DNA of 64,000 nt, taken from contig NZ_VANV01000008.1 of the NCBI RefSeq assembly GCF_022496765.1, forward strand, positions 124,001 to 188,000, read 5' to 3'. Made by a program: the position numbers and the translations under genes. Shown one piece after another: positions 36,621 to 44,786 of this stretch (the first letter of the stretch is position 1; the number at the start of each line of letters is the position of its first letter). This DNA comes from Acidaminobacter sp. JC074 (GTDB lineage Bacteria; Bacillota; Clostridia; Peptostreptococcales; Acidaminobacteraceae). Below the pieces are notes generated by a model that was not told the DNA's origin, did not search any database, and saw nothing but the letters and a program-made list of their open reading frames with translations.

Positions 36621-37334
36621 TTGATTGAAGTTATCATTAAATCATTAATCATTGGTGCTTTAGGCGGTGGGGCAGTAGCAGCAGGTGCAGCTAGAATGTT
36701 CCATACACCTAAAAGCCAATCAATGGGGGCATTCAGAACTTTAGGTGAGTTAAATGCATGTCAGGGCGATCCACTTGCCCACTATTCTTTCGGTTTAGGT
36801 TTCTTGTTCAATGCAGCAGCTGCAGTTGTAGCTTCTGGTGCATTAACTCAGGACGTCTTACACCGTATTGTTCCAAACTTATCGGCAGGTACCTTGTTGT
36901 TTAAAAACAAGAATCCAGAAGAAACATTACATGATCCAAAGAAGATGATGTTGGTGGGTTCAGTAGTTGGTGCACTTGTTGTTACATTTTTAAATACACT
37001 GGCTTCTTCTATTCCGGAGTCATTATCAGTTATTGCCAAAGAAATCTTATCTCCTGCTTCATCAATGATGATGAAAACAGTGATGCCTATTATCTTCTGG
37101 TTGGCTGCCCTAGATGCAGGTAAAAGAACAGGTATCTGGGGTACAATTTTAGGTGGTTGCGCGCAAATGATTATGGGTAATGCCGTACCAGGTATTGTAC
37201 TAGGTATTTTAATCGGTGAAACAATTGAAGAAAATGGTTTTAACAGACCTGCGCAAGTGATGCTCGGTATTGTTATTGCAATGTTTGTTACAATTGCATA
37301 CTTTAGAGGCTTCTTTGCTAAGTTAGGATTATAG
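36621..37334 (+). CDS. DUF4311 family membrane protein (TIGR03579 type)
   Basis: This 237-residue hydrophobic protein has about six helices. The start is TTG 36621 with AAAGGAGG seven to nine bases upstream. Conserved small-residue segments (ALGGGAVAAGAARMFHTPKS; ELNACQGDPLAHYSFGLGF) and polar residues inside membrane segments suggest a substrate path. With DUF4310 it is presumed to form the membrane part of a carbohydrate transporter. Confidence 0.85.
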   Translation: MIEVIIKSLIIGALGGGAVAAGAARMFHTPKSQSMGAFRTLGELNACQGDPLAHYSFGLGFLFNAAAAVVASGALTQDVLHRIVPNLSAGTLLFKNKNPEETLHDPKKMMLVGSVVGALVVTFLNTLASSIPESLSVIAKEILSPASSMMMKTVMPIIFWLAALDAGKRTGIWGTILGGCAQMIMGNAVPGIVLGILIGETIEENGFNRPAQVMLGIVIAMFVTIAYFRGFFAKLGL

Positions 37335-37347
37335 GAGGGAAGTGACT

Positions 37348-37998
37348 ATGGAAAAGAATTTAACACAAAAAGGATTATCTTTATTATCAGATAACATATT
37401 TCCGCTATTGGTAGCCATTGCCTGTGCTGCAATCTTTGCAGGGACACACATGTATGTTGTTCATGGCACAGGTGCCTTCAATGAGATCTTTGTTGTACAA
37501 ATGTTAGACCAAGGTCTTAACGGCGGTGACTATGCGGCAGCTGCTGGTTTTGCAACAGGTTTTCTGATTGCAAGAGTATTAGAAGGTCCACTAGTTGGTC
37601 TTTTAGATATTGGTGGTTCACTAATGACAGGTGTAGGTATTGGTATCCCTGCTATGATGTTGGCTGCTGGTATGACAGCACCAATTGAGAGTTTCCCACT
37701 AGCATTGTTAACAGGTGGTATCATCGGTTTGTTAATCGGTGCGCTGATTATCATCATCAGAAAGATTATGCCGCAAGGTATTTCAACATCAGGTACTGGT
37801 ATCATGATGGGGGCAGGTAATGCAACAGGACGCTTCTTAGGTCCACTTATTATCCTTTCTGCTATCCAGTACAGTGTACCAGCAGGTATCGGAGCTTTTG
37901 TAGGGGCAGCAATCTTCTACAAGCTAGATAGACACATCGCTGGTGGTGCCATTATTGGTGCTATGTTGCTAGCAGGTATTTTCCAAATGTTTGTTTAA
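37348..37998 (+). CDS. DUF4310 family membrane protein (TIGR03580 type)
   Basis: This 216-residue protein has six or so helices rich in Gly/Ala (GGSLMTGVGIGIPAMMLAAG; GISTSGTGIMMGAGNATGRF). Start ATG 37348 sits nine bases from AGGAGGG; GTG 37342 is in frame but too close to the site. It is the partner of DUF4311. The pair's size and glycine-rich helices are reminiscent of PTS EIIC/EIID-like or ECF-like membrane subunits, but homology is not shown. Confidence 0.85.
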   Translation: MEKNLTQKGLSLLSDNIFPLLVAIACAAIFAGTHMYVVHGTGAFNEIFVVQMLDQGLNGGDYAAAAGFATGFLIARVLEGPLVGLLDIGGSLMTGVGIGIPAMMLAAGMTAPIESFPLALLTGGIIGLLIGALIIIIRKIMPQGISTSGTGIMMGAGNATGRFLGPLIILSAIQYSVPAGIGAFVGAAIFYKLDRHIAGGAIIGAMLLAGIFQMFV

Positions 37999-38002
37999 AG
38001 AT

Positions 38003-38027
38003 GTGACTGCTTTGCAGTCACTCTTTC
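38003..38027 (+). promoter_or_regulatory. intercistronic hairpin before the PLP lyase gene
   Basis: GTGACTGC (38003-38010), loop TTT, GCAGTCAC (38014-38021), then TCTTTC. The T-tract is weak, so it may attenuate transcription or mark an mRNA processing site, giving more transporter than lyase mRNA. Confidence 0.5.
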
Positions 38028-38045
38028 TTAAGAAAAGAGGTACAT

Positions 38046-39137
38046 ATGTCCATATATCAAGACATAGATTTAGATCAAGTAATCAATTGCAGTGGGAAGA
38101 TGACAGCCCTAGGTGTATCAAAGATTTCTGATGATGTATCAGAAGCTATGAAACATGCTGGTCAGTCTTTTGTAGTAATAGATGAGTTGATTGATAGAGT
38201 AGGAGAACGTATTTCTCTATATACAGGTGGAGAAGATACCTGTGTGACTTGTTCTGCATCGGCAGGTATTGCGATATCTGTTGCAGCGGCTATTGCTGGT
38301 AAGAATAGAAGTTTGATAGAAGCCCTACCAAATGTAAATGAAAAAAAAGAGATCATCATACAGAAGGGGCACATGATAAATTTTGGTGCACCTATTCAAA
38401 CTATGATTCAATTAGGTGGCGGTAAAATTGTTGATGTGGGTGCTGCTAATAAAGTACTAGTAGATCATTTAGAAGAGGCTATTAATGAAAATACTGCAGC
38501 CCTTCTATATGTAAAGTCACATCACTGCGTTCAAAAGGGCATGGTTTCTTTAGAAGATATGATTCAGATTTCAAGAAAACACAGTTTGCCTTTAATCGTA
38601 GATGCAGCAGCTGAAGGGGATCTTAAGAAGTATACAGCTATGGGAGCAGACCTTGTCATTTACTCAGGTGCTAAAGCATTAGAAGGCCCAAGTTCTGGTT
38701 TTATCACTGGTAAGAAAGCTTTGATCGAAGCATGTAAAAAACAGTATCTTGGCATTGCAAGAGCCATGAAGATAGGTAAAGAAAACATGATGGGTCTTTT
38801 AAGGGCTGTAGAAGCCTATGCGGACAGGGACCTAGAGAAGAACATAGAAGTTCAGAAGTCCTTGGTGTCAGAGCTTATTAATGGCTTGAAAGACATCAAA
38901 GGTATGACTGTTAAAAGTATTCAAGATGAAGCGGGCAGACCTATTTTTAGAGTAGAAGTTACGATTACAGATAGGGATTGTTTAGAAGTTGTAAAAAAGC
39001 TTAAATCAGGTAAAGTAAGAGTTTATGTTAGAGAACACTTTTCAAATGTTGGTCGAATCAGTATTGATGTTAGATCAATTGATCAGACTGACCTACCTGT
39101 TATTATAGATAAGTTTAAAGAGGTGATGGAGGCATAA
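38046..39137 (+). CDS. dgaE: DgaE-type PLP-dependent ammonia lyase
   Basis: This 363-residue fold-type I PLP enzyme of the SelA-like/D-glucosaminate-6-phosphate ammonia lyase group (TIGR03576) has Schiff-base Lys210 in VIYSGAKALEGPSSGF and the cofactor-binding DAAAEGDLKKY. Family members convert 2-amino-2-deoxy-gluconate-6-phosphate to 2-keto-3-deoxy-6-phosphogluconate plus ammonia. It overlaps the aldolase gene by one base (TAATG). The exact substrate here is inferred from the neighbour and the family. Confidence 0.88.
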   Translation: MSIYQDIDLDQVINCSGKMTALGVSKISDDVSEAMKHAGQSFVVIDELIDRVGERISLYTGGEDTCVTCSASAGIAISVAAAIAGKNRSLIEALPNVNEKKEIIIQKGHMINFGAPIQTMIQLGGGKIVDVGAANKVLVDHLEEAINENTAALLYVKSHHCVQKGMVSLEDMIQISRKHSLPLIVDAAAEGDLKKYTAMGADLVIYSGAKALEGPSSGFITGKKALIEACKKQYLGIARAMKIGKENMMGLLRAVEAYADRDLEKNIEVQKSLVSELINGLKDIKGMTVKSIQDEAGRPIFRVEVTITDRDCLEVVKKLKSGKVRVYVREHFSNVGRISIDVRSIDQTDLPVIIDKFKEVMEA

Positions 39138-39883
39138 TGAAAACAAACATCAAGTTTTATAAGGATAAGGTGGCAGTCAACTTCTTGGCAAAAGATGCTG
39201 AGAATGGTAAGGCTGTTTACAAGGCGATAGAGGGACATACTGCAATAGGTGTTTTATCAAAACAATTTGAATCAGCACAAGAAGGTATTGACTATGTTAA
39301 TGAGTTTAAGAAGTCGGTACCATGTGTGTCTGTTGGACTAGGCGCGGGTGATCCGTCGCAAGCTATTAAGGCAGCAACCATTGCTTCAGTTACTGATCCA
39401 GGTCATGTGAATCAAGTCTTTACATCAGCTGGATATGCAGCTGGAGCACTTGCTGCAAAAAAGGCAGAGCAGACTGCGATCAATGTCTTGATTAGCCCAA
39501 CTGGTACAGTAGGAAAAGTTAAGATCAGTACTGGTGAACGTTCTATTAATGAAAATGATGCGATCGTTGATGTAAAGACGGCTCTTGCCATGTTGAAGGA
39601 TATGGAAGCAGATGCTGTTAAGTTCTTCCCGATGGGTGGCTTAAAGAGTATTGAAGAACTTAAGTATGTTGCTAAGGCTTGTGCGGATATGGATATCAGT
39701 ATGTTAGAACCAACAGGTGGCATTAACCTAGATAACTTTGAAGAAATCTTACAAGTCTGCATAGACGCAGGTGTTAAAAAAGTTATGCCTCATGTTTACG
39801 GTGCTGTAATAGACAAAAATACAGGTCTTACAGATATAGAAAAAGTTAAAACCATCTATGAGATTGTTAAAAGGATAGTTTAA
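39137..39883 (+). CDS. dgaF: DgaF-type 2-keto-3-deoxy-6-phosphogluconate aldolase
   Basis: This 248-residue TIM-barrel protein of the KDGP aldolase family (TIGR03581) has AVKFFPMGGLKSIEELKYV containing the Schiff-base lysine, and LEPTGGINLDNFEEIL for phosphate binding. It cleaves the keto-deoxy sugar acid phosphate to pyruvate and glyceraldehyde-3-phosphate, ending the pathway. It is translationally coupled to the ammonia lyase. It closes the operon and is followed by two hairpins. Confidence 0.9.
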   Translation: MKTNIKFYKDKVAVNFLAKDAENGKAVYKAIEGHTAIGVLSKQFESAQEGIDYVNEFKKSVPCVSVGLGAGDPSQAIKAATIASVTDPGHVNQVFTSAGYAAGALAAKKAEQTAINVLISPTGTVGKVKISTGERSINENDAIVDVKTALAMLKDMEADAVKFFPMGGLKSIEELKYVAKACADMDISMLEPTGGINLDNFEEILQVCIDAGVKKVMPHVYGAVIDKNTGLTDIEKVKTIYEIVKRIV

Positions 39884-39955
39884 TCCCCATAAAATATCTT
39901 ATCTACTTAGTAGATAAATAGAAATATCTTTATAAGATCATTAAATAATACCTAA

Positions 39956-40004
39956 GATTCCCCTTGAAGGACTAAATTAGTCATATTTCAAGGGGAATCA
40001 TTTG
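39956..40004 (+). terminator. long terminator hairpin after the sugar-acid operon
   Basis: Stem GATTCCCCTTGAA (39956-39968) with TTCAAGGGGAATC (39987-39999). An inner GACTAA-A-TTAGTC hairpin lies between, and ATTTG follows. A second palindrome, TTATCTACTTAGTAGATAA, lies just upstream near 39900-39918. Confidence 0.7.
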
Positions 40005-40096
40005 TTTAAGGCAAAGTCAATGATAAGCGAAGTATGAATTAGTTAAAGAAAAAGAAAAGGAGTATGAGGCAAAAATGGGATAGAAACATGGTGAGA

Positions 40097-40125
40097 TTGA
40101 TGTTAATTGTAAAATTATGTATTAT
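40097..40125 (+). promoter_or_regulatory. sigma-A promoter of repeat cassette B
   Basis: TTGATG (40097-40102), 17-base spacer, TATTAT (40120-40125). The -10 side is identical to cassette A. Confidence 0.75.
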
Positions 40126-40131
40126 ATATAC

Positions 40132-40256
40132 ATGCTATAGCAAATGGTGTTGCTTAATTGCTAAGTGGTCTTATTCTATTACCATGTTAGGTCGACTGGG
40201 ATCTTAAATAGTTAAGTTCTCTAAGGCCTAAACATGGTGAATTGAAAGGATGGATC
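40132..40256 (+). ncRNA. structured leader RNA, cassette B
   Basis: Same fold as the leader at 24040. P1 is CCATGTTAGGTC (40182-40193) with GGCCTAAACATGG (40225-40237). The inner hairpin is GGGA-T-CTTAA, ATAG, TTAAG-T-TCTC. The base in the one-by-one internal loop is T here, C in copy A and G in copy C, while the flanking pairs are invariant. Confidence 0.65.
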
Positions 40257-40508
40257 ATGAATGGGAACAGACATGCTAGAATCAGTCATGAAATGATTAT
40301 AATGCTCTGTATCTTAGCTTTATTGTTGATAGTTTTATCAATGCTTGAAGCTTATTTACTATCAGCATTACTTATTGTTGCAGCTATGATTGTTATTTTA
40401 GCCGAGCTTGGCTTTGAGTCTAAAGTTAAGCTTGATGGTGATTCTGTTGAAGTAGAAACCTACAAAAACGGAAAAAACTCATCCAACCCTAGAAAGCAAG
40501 ATGAGTAA
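40257..40508 (+). CDS. 83-residue two-helix membrane protein, repeat cassette B
   Basis: Paralogue of the products at 24163 and 47222, of identical length. Differences are mostly conservative, except HEMI and MLEAY in place of LEMI and MLKA. ATG 40257 is chosen to match the start shared by all copies (ATGAATGGG after GAAAGGATGG); a TTG 15 bases upstream would also be in frame. The conserved acidic tail is GDSVEVETYKNGKNSSNP. The function is unknown. Confidence 0.8.
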   Translation: MNGNRHARISHEMIIMLCILALLLIVLSMLEAYLLSALLIVAAMIVILAELGFESKVKLDGDSVEVETYKNGKNSSNPRKQDE

Positions 40509-40517
40509 GCACCAAAC

Positions 40518-40554
40518 AAGAGAAGTCGTTTAATACGGCTTTTCTTGCTTTTAT
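40518..40554 (+). terminator. terminator of repeat cassette B
   Basis: AAGAGAAGTCG (40518-40528), loop TTTAATA, CGGCTTTTCTT (40536-40546), then TGCTTTTAT. Confidence 0.85.
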
Positions 40555-40647
40555 TATATACCAGTTTTGCTTTTTTATCAATGATTGACAATCTAATCAG
40601 CTTTACAGAGCAAAATCTTACACGTTCGTATATCTAACTTCGATTAA

Positions 40648-40988
40648 TTAATAAAGGTTTAAATCTACAATTAATCGCCTGTATTTCTTAAAGGTCAAAT
40701 CAACAAAGGCCTTATTAGTTTCACTTGACTTATAGTCTAGATATTTAAGTACACTATTGATGTTTGAATTATGTCTATAAGTAGAAAAACCACATCTAAA
40801 GCGACAATTTCTTTTGAATGAATAGCCTTATCTGTAATAGCAATCATATCTTCGTAGTCATTGCTATGTTCTACACAGGCACAATAAGGACTACTGTTAA
40901 ACGGATCAATATACTTAAATTCTCTTGATTACTTAGCCTCAAACAGATTCTTCTCTGACAGTTTAAGCATGATGAACTTCATATGCAT
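40648..40988 (-). pseudogene. degraded gene of unknown function
   Basis: On the minus strand, ATG 40988 opens a frame that reads about 19 residues to an internal TAA (near 40929). It then continues SREFKYIDPFNSSPYC and onward to about 40795. There a one-base shift leads into a second frame (CRFRCGFSTYRHNS ... FKKYRRLIVDLNLY) ending TAA at 40648. Both halves have protein-like composition, so a real gene of about 115 residues has been broken by one stop and one frameshift. I do not recognise the family. Confidence 0.5.
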
Positions 40989-41015
40989 AAAACTAAATAA
41001 TTCTATACTGCACTT

Positions 41016-41035
41016 TAAGTTCATTATAAGTTCAT
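41016..41035 (+). promoter_or_regulatory. tandem repeat upstream of the beta-helix lipoprotein gene
   Basis: TAAGTTCAT occurs at 41016-41024 and again at 41027-41035, eleven bases apart start to start. This one-turn spacing is typical of OmpR/PhoB-type regulator sites. The gene start is 45 bases downstream. Confidence 0.4.
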
Positions 41036-41079
41036 CTCTTATGATGAATACATAAAAGGACAAGAAAGAAGGTTATTAT

Positions 41080-42216
41080 ATGAAAAAGATATTATTAGTT
41101 TTGGTTGCAATCATTTTACTGACAGGCTGTCAGTCTCAAGCACTTGAAGAAAATATCGAAAGTCAACCTGTGATCACAGTATTATCAAAAGAAAACAATG
41201 AATCTACTCCTGTAGAAATTGAAGATGATATGTTTACCCAAAGGGACTTACTACAGACATATGATGCGTCAGAGGCTGTCTACATAGAGCTTACAGATTC
41301 AAATGAAATAATCATTGACCAAGAAGGGACATATGTTTTTACAGGACAAAGTGAAAATACAAGTATAGTGGTTGATGTAGAAGATGAAAAAGTACAAGTG
41401 GTATTGGATGGTGTTCAAATTATCAATGACAATCAATCTATTATAAATGTTATCTCAGCTGACAAGGTGTTTATAACAAGTGTTAATGAGAACGTAATGA
41501 TTGTAGAGGAAGCCATGGATGAAGCGGCAGATGCAGTTATATTTTCTAAAGGTGATTTAGTATTTAATGGGACTGGGTCTCTAGATATTCAAGCGCCTGA
41601 AGGAAATGGAGTTGATTCTAAGGATGACTTAAAGATCACTGGTAGTAACCTGAATATCATCTCTGAAGGCAGTGGCATTGAAGCCAATGATTCCATTCGT
41701 ATAGCAGATGGTAACATCAGCATCACAAGTAACAAGGATGGTCTGCATTCTGAAAACAATAGTGATGATACACTTGGCAACATCTATATTTCAGGTGGAA
41801 CTTTTATGATCTCGGCTTCAGATGATGCGATTAGAGCAAAATCATATCTTCAAATTGATGGTGGAGACATTCAAGTTGAGACAAGTAGTGAAGGGCTAGA
41901 AGCTACTCAAGTCATTATTAATGATGGTAATATTAAAATCTACTCAACAGACGATGGCATCAATGCGACACAGAAGAGTTCTCTAGATGTTATGTTCCAA
42001 GTAAATGGTGGCCAAATTGATATTGAAATGGCACTAGGTGATACGGATGGCTTTGATTCAAACGGCGATTTATATATCAACGGTGGCGTGATCTCTGTTA
42101 ATGCTGTGTCAGCTTTTGATGCAGATGGTACAGCAGAACTAAATGGTGGTGAAGTTACTGTTAACAATGAACTTGTAACTGAGTTAAGTATGCAGCAAGG
42201 ACGTAAGAAAAGGTAA
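41080..42216 (+). CDS. carbohydrate-binding-domain (Cthe_2159/DUF4353-like) lipoprotein
   Basis: This 378-residue protein has a signal peptide with lipobox LLTGC (Cys17), a polar linker, and then a repetitive beta-helix domain. The domain repeats a pattern of the form NGVDSKDDLKITGSNLNI, DGLHSENN, GTFMISASDDAIRA and GLEATQVIINDGNI. These Asp-rich turns bind calcium in Cthe_2159, a family that binds polygalacturonate and cellulose-like polymers. It is exported and tethered to the membrane outer face. Many family members are longer (500 residues or more), so this is a compact version. A tandem repeat in the promoter suggests control by an OmpR-type regulator. Confidence 0.85.
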   Translation: MKKILLVLVAIILLTGCQSQALEENIESQPVITVLSKENNESTPVEIEDDMFTQRDLLQTYDASEAVYIELTDSNEIIIDQEGTYVFTGQSENTSIVVDVEDEKVQVVLDGVQIINDNQSIINVISADKVFITSVNENVMIVEEAMDEAADAVIFSKGDLVFNGTGSLDIQAPEGNGVDSKDDLKITGSNLNIISEGSGIEANDSIRIADGNISITSNKDGLHSENNSDDTLGNIYISGGTFMISASDDAIRAKSYLQIDGGDIQVETSSEGLEATQVIINDGNIKIYSTDDGINATQKSSLDVMFQVNGGQIDIEMALGDTDGFDSNGDLYINGGVISVNAVSAFDADGTAELNGGEVTVNNELVTELSMQQGRKKR

Positions 42217-42376
42217 CTAAGATCAAGTGGATCTACTTAATAGTTAGGAGTTGGCTTATAATATGAGAATCTCTATCAAAGGCTAAAAAAAATGTACAAA
42301 GCTTAAAATAGGATGTAGAAAGCATTAAGAATTACCATTTTAAAACAATTTAATAGCATATGCTGGAAATTTGATA

Positions 42377-42499
42377 TATAATAAAACTGGTTGAGATAAT
42401 GAAAAGCGAGTGATATATATGATAACCAGTTTAAAACACTACATGTATAGAATATAGAGCAGATGACCATTGCAGTGGCAATGGGTATCTGTTCTTTTT
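42377..42499 (+). ncRNA. short terminated leader or small RNA, second repeat family, copy 1
   Basis: TATAAT (42377-42382) would start a transcript near 42389. It ends at a strong terminator: GAGCAGATGACCATTGC (42457-42473), loop AGTG, GCAATGGGTATCTGTTC (42478-42494), five T. Inside is a perfect AAACTGGTT (42384-42392) / AACCAGTTT (42424-42432) pair. A similar unit is at 47678-47797. Both sit directly before a ribosome-binding site, so this is either an attenuator or a free-standing small RNA of about 110 nt. Confidence 0.5.
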
Positions 42500-42519
42500 G
42501 TTTATAGAGAGGAGGCATT

Positions 42520-42873
42520 ATGAGCATTACTATGAAGTTAAAAGATCAGTTAAAAGTTGGACAAGTGCTTAACAATCCTTTAAGAGGCACTTCAGAAATC
42601 ATGAGCGTGGATGATACAAAAGTGGTTTATAAAAGAGGTAATTCTAATATCACTTTAAAGTTTGAAGACATTGAGGATGTCGTGATTAAGTTTTCTGGAG
42701 GTGTCTGTTCAACGTCTCAGATGAAGCTGTATAAGCCGCAGGCCTTTTCGTCTAAACATAATGGTCATTCATGTAACTGTACTTTCTGCTTTATGGTTTT
42801 AAAAGAGATTGGTCATATAGATCAGATTCATGGTGGTGGCAGAAGAAGCAATCCTTATTATGTAATTTTATAG
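42520..42873 (+). CDS. 117-residue hypothetical protein with Cys/His cluster
   Basis: I do not recognise this protein. The N-terminal half is a small beta-rich domain (LKVGQVLNNPLRGTSEIMSV). The C-terminal half has a possible metal-binding set: one Cys in GGVCSTSQ, then HNGHSCNCTFC (Cys-x-Cys-x2-Cys with nearby His). Start ATG 42520 follows AGAGGAGG. It is separated by eight bases from a zinc-ribbon membrane protein and probably shares its operon. A terminator-like structure in the leader suggests attenuation. Confidence 0.65.
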   Translation: MSITMKLKDQLKVGQVLNNPLRGTSEIMSVDDTKVVYKRGNSNITLKFEDIEDVVIKFSGGVCSTSQMKLYKPQAFSSKHNGHSCNCTFCFMVLKEIGHIDQIHGGGRRSNPYYVIL

Positions 42874-42881
42874 GTGGATTT

Positions 42882-43559
42882 ATGAGTATTTGTGCATTTT
42901 GTAGTAAAGATGTTCCCATGACAAAAGACCATTGTCTTTTTTGTGGCAGCATGAAAAAGAGTAAGAAAAGTGAAAGAAGTCATCCGCATATTGATGACTA
43001 TATAGACCAAGTAAAAGCTGAAGGCCTTTTGAATGTGAATCCTTCTGATTACAAATTAGATATTGATGACTGGGTGATGCCTTCGTATCTAGAAGTAGGT
43101 AATAAGGTTGAAGTCAAAACATCTTTGTATGCAGTGATTGGAAATATGATACCTCTTTTGATTGGTTATCTACTTCTAAGTATAGGCTTTCTGTATGTAG
43201 ACATGAAGGGGATGACAGGGACAGTAACACTTGCTGTCATCATCATCTTTATCAAACATTTAAATCATAACACAGTGGCTTTGAAATTTGATAATCCGCT
43301 GCATAAGCCTGGCCATGAAATTAGATATAATCTTGACAACACAAACGGTGGCAGAGGGCGCGAGGCCTTCATCCTAGATAAAGAGGATGTAAGGACAATT
43401 ATCTTAAAGTATGACAAAAGTGGATTAATTGGCATCAACTTCGGTTCATCAGATCTTGATGTAGACGTAAGTGACTTCAAGAAAAAAGAACTGCTTGAAC
43501 AGTTTATGATTTTTTATGCATCAAAGTATGATAAAGAGCTTATTGTTCAAGGTTGTTAA
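42882..43559 (+). CDS. zinc-ribbon membrane protein
   Basis: In this 225-residue protein, CAFC at residues 4-7 and CLFC near 18-21 form a zinc ribbon at the N-terminus. Residues about 88-130 contain two hydrophobic helices (YAVIGNMIPLLIGYLLLSIG; GTVTLAVIIIFIKHL). The C-terminal 90 residues are a soluble beta-rich domain. The family is unknown. It is co-directional with the preceding Cys-rich protein. Confidence 0.65.
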   Translation: MSICAFCSKDVPMTKDHCLFCGSMKKSKKSERSHPHIDDYIDQVKAEGLLNVNPSDYKLDIDDWVMPSYLEVGNKVEVKTSLYAVIGNMIPLLIGYLLLSIGFLYVDMKGMTGTVTLAVIIIFIKHLNHNTVALKFDNPLHKPGHEIRYNLDNTNGGRGREAFILDKEDVRTIILKYDKSGLIGINFGSSDLDVDVSDFKKKELLEQFMIFYASKYDKELIVQGC

Positions 43560-43603
43560 TCATAAAGATATCTTTGTTTAAATTATAGAGTAGGAGGTTT
43601 CAA

Positions 43604-44074
43604 ATGAAAATGAAAAAAAGATTACTCATGTTAGTTGTGGGCGCTATGATGATGCTTTATTCACTTTTCTTTATTATAAACACTTCTGTTGTATGGGAAG
43701 AAGGATGGACTCATCTAACCTATGAAACGACTGAGTCTGTAGACCAAAATGACTTGATGGACTACTTGAGTGTCAAGTCAGGCTTTGCTCCATCTGAGAT
43801 AGAGATTATATTTGACAAATACGGTATTGTTATAAGAATGCCATACATGAGCCAAGAAAAAGCTGTCTCTTTAAGTGATGGATGTCTAGAAAGATTTCCT
43901 ATCTTGAAAGAAGGTACTTCATCTACTACGACCAGTGAAGGTGTAAAAAAGGAAGGCTCTTCTTATATGATTTACACTATAGGTCAATACATCATCTTTA
44001 TTACTGGTTTCATTCTTCTTATAGCCTATATGTATTTAAATCATAAGGATGGGAAGAAATACAATATACGATAA
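43604..44074 (+). CDS. 156-residue membrane protein, paralogue of the product at 46261
   Basis: This protein has an N-terminal helix (residues about 4-26), an extracytoplasmic domain with the motif SVDQNDLMDYLSVKSGF ... PYMSQEKA, and a C-terminal helix (about 126-147). The product of 46261-46743 has the same layout and related motifs (SIVDKEEIMNHILSITDF). The function is unknown. TAGGAGG precedes the ATG. Confidence 0.65.
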   Translation: MKMKKRLLMLVVGAMMMLYSLFFIINTSVVWEEGWTHLTYETTESVDQNDLMDYLSVKSGFAPSEIEIIFDKYGIVIRMPYMSQEKAVSLSDGCLERFPILKEGTSSTTTSEGVKKEGSSYMIYTIGQYIIFITGFILLIAYMYLNHKDGKKYNIR

Positions 44075-44170
44075 CATTTTATGACAAGTTAAGTTCTAAG
44101 GCTTTTTCAGTTTACGTAATGGTATGATAGCGTAAGTGAATGATGAGGTTTAAATAAAGGAGAAATACAA

Positions 44171-44758
44171 GTGACTAATATCTATAAAAAGCTTTTTATT
44201 GGCTATTTATTTGTTGTACTAGATTTTCCATTGGTTAGAAAAGATATTATACCAGATCCTATTGGTTTCATTTTGATACTAATAGCCCTTGTTGCTCTAT
44301 ATAAGAAAGAAAAATCCACACAGGAAAAGATTGGTTTGATATTATGTGTTTGGATGATAATTTCAACAACCTTACTTTACTTTGTAGATATGACAATAAT
44401 GCTAAATGATATCTCTGTATTCAGGTACATGTTTATGAATCTTAACATGACTTTCAGTGTGAGTTTATGTGTCATTGTTTACAATGTGACTATAAGAGAA
44501 TATAAGCACAGGGCCAATCAAGTTCTTACAGATAAGCTGATAAAAGAACGCAATCAATATGCTGTCATAAATACAGTGAACATCTTAGCCATGATAGCTG
44601 TAATGATCGTACCATATAGTTGGCGTATAAATATAATTGCAGTGACTTCCTTATTATTTTTCATTTTAAATGTACGTTTTCTTTTCATGCTGTATAGTGT
44701 GAAAAAGCAATACCTTGTATGGAAAGAATCAAGGTCACGTATAGATTACGAGCTATAA
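44171..44758 (+). CDS. 195-residue polytopic membrane protein, paralogue of the product at 45664
   Basis: The start is GTG 44171 with AAGGAG upstream. It has six or so hydrophobic segments and the N-terminal motif PDPIGFILILIALVALYKKEKS. The product at 45664 has the same length and matching motifs (PDPLGFFFILTGLMMFNKKEKS; YKHRANQVLTDKLIKERNQY corresponds to YRHRADKVIIEKLVQETNQY). The function is unknown; it may interact with the single-pass proteins of the same cluster. Confidence 0.65.
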   Translation: MTNIYKKLFIGYLFVVLDFPLVRKDIIPDPIGFILILIALVALYKKEKSTQEKIGLILCVWMIISTTLLYFVDMTIMLNDISVFRYMFMNLNMTFSVSLCVIVYNVTIREYKHRANQVLTDKLIKERNQYAVINTVNILAMIAVMIVPYSWRINIIAVTSLLFFILNVRFLFMLYSVKKQYLVWKESRSRIDYEL

Positions 44759-44786
44759 ATAGAACTTTAGAAGTAGGAGTGAATGA

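Noticed and set aside
42457-42499. Terminator of the upstream beta-helix lipoprotein gene only
   Set aside because: It is 240 bases beyond that gene's stop and is repeated with its own upstream -10 box at 47678-47797, so it belongs to a separate short transcription unit.
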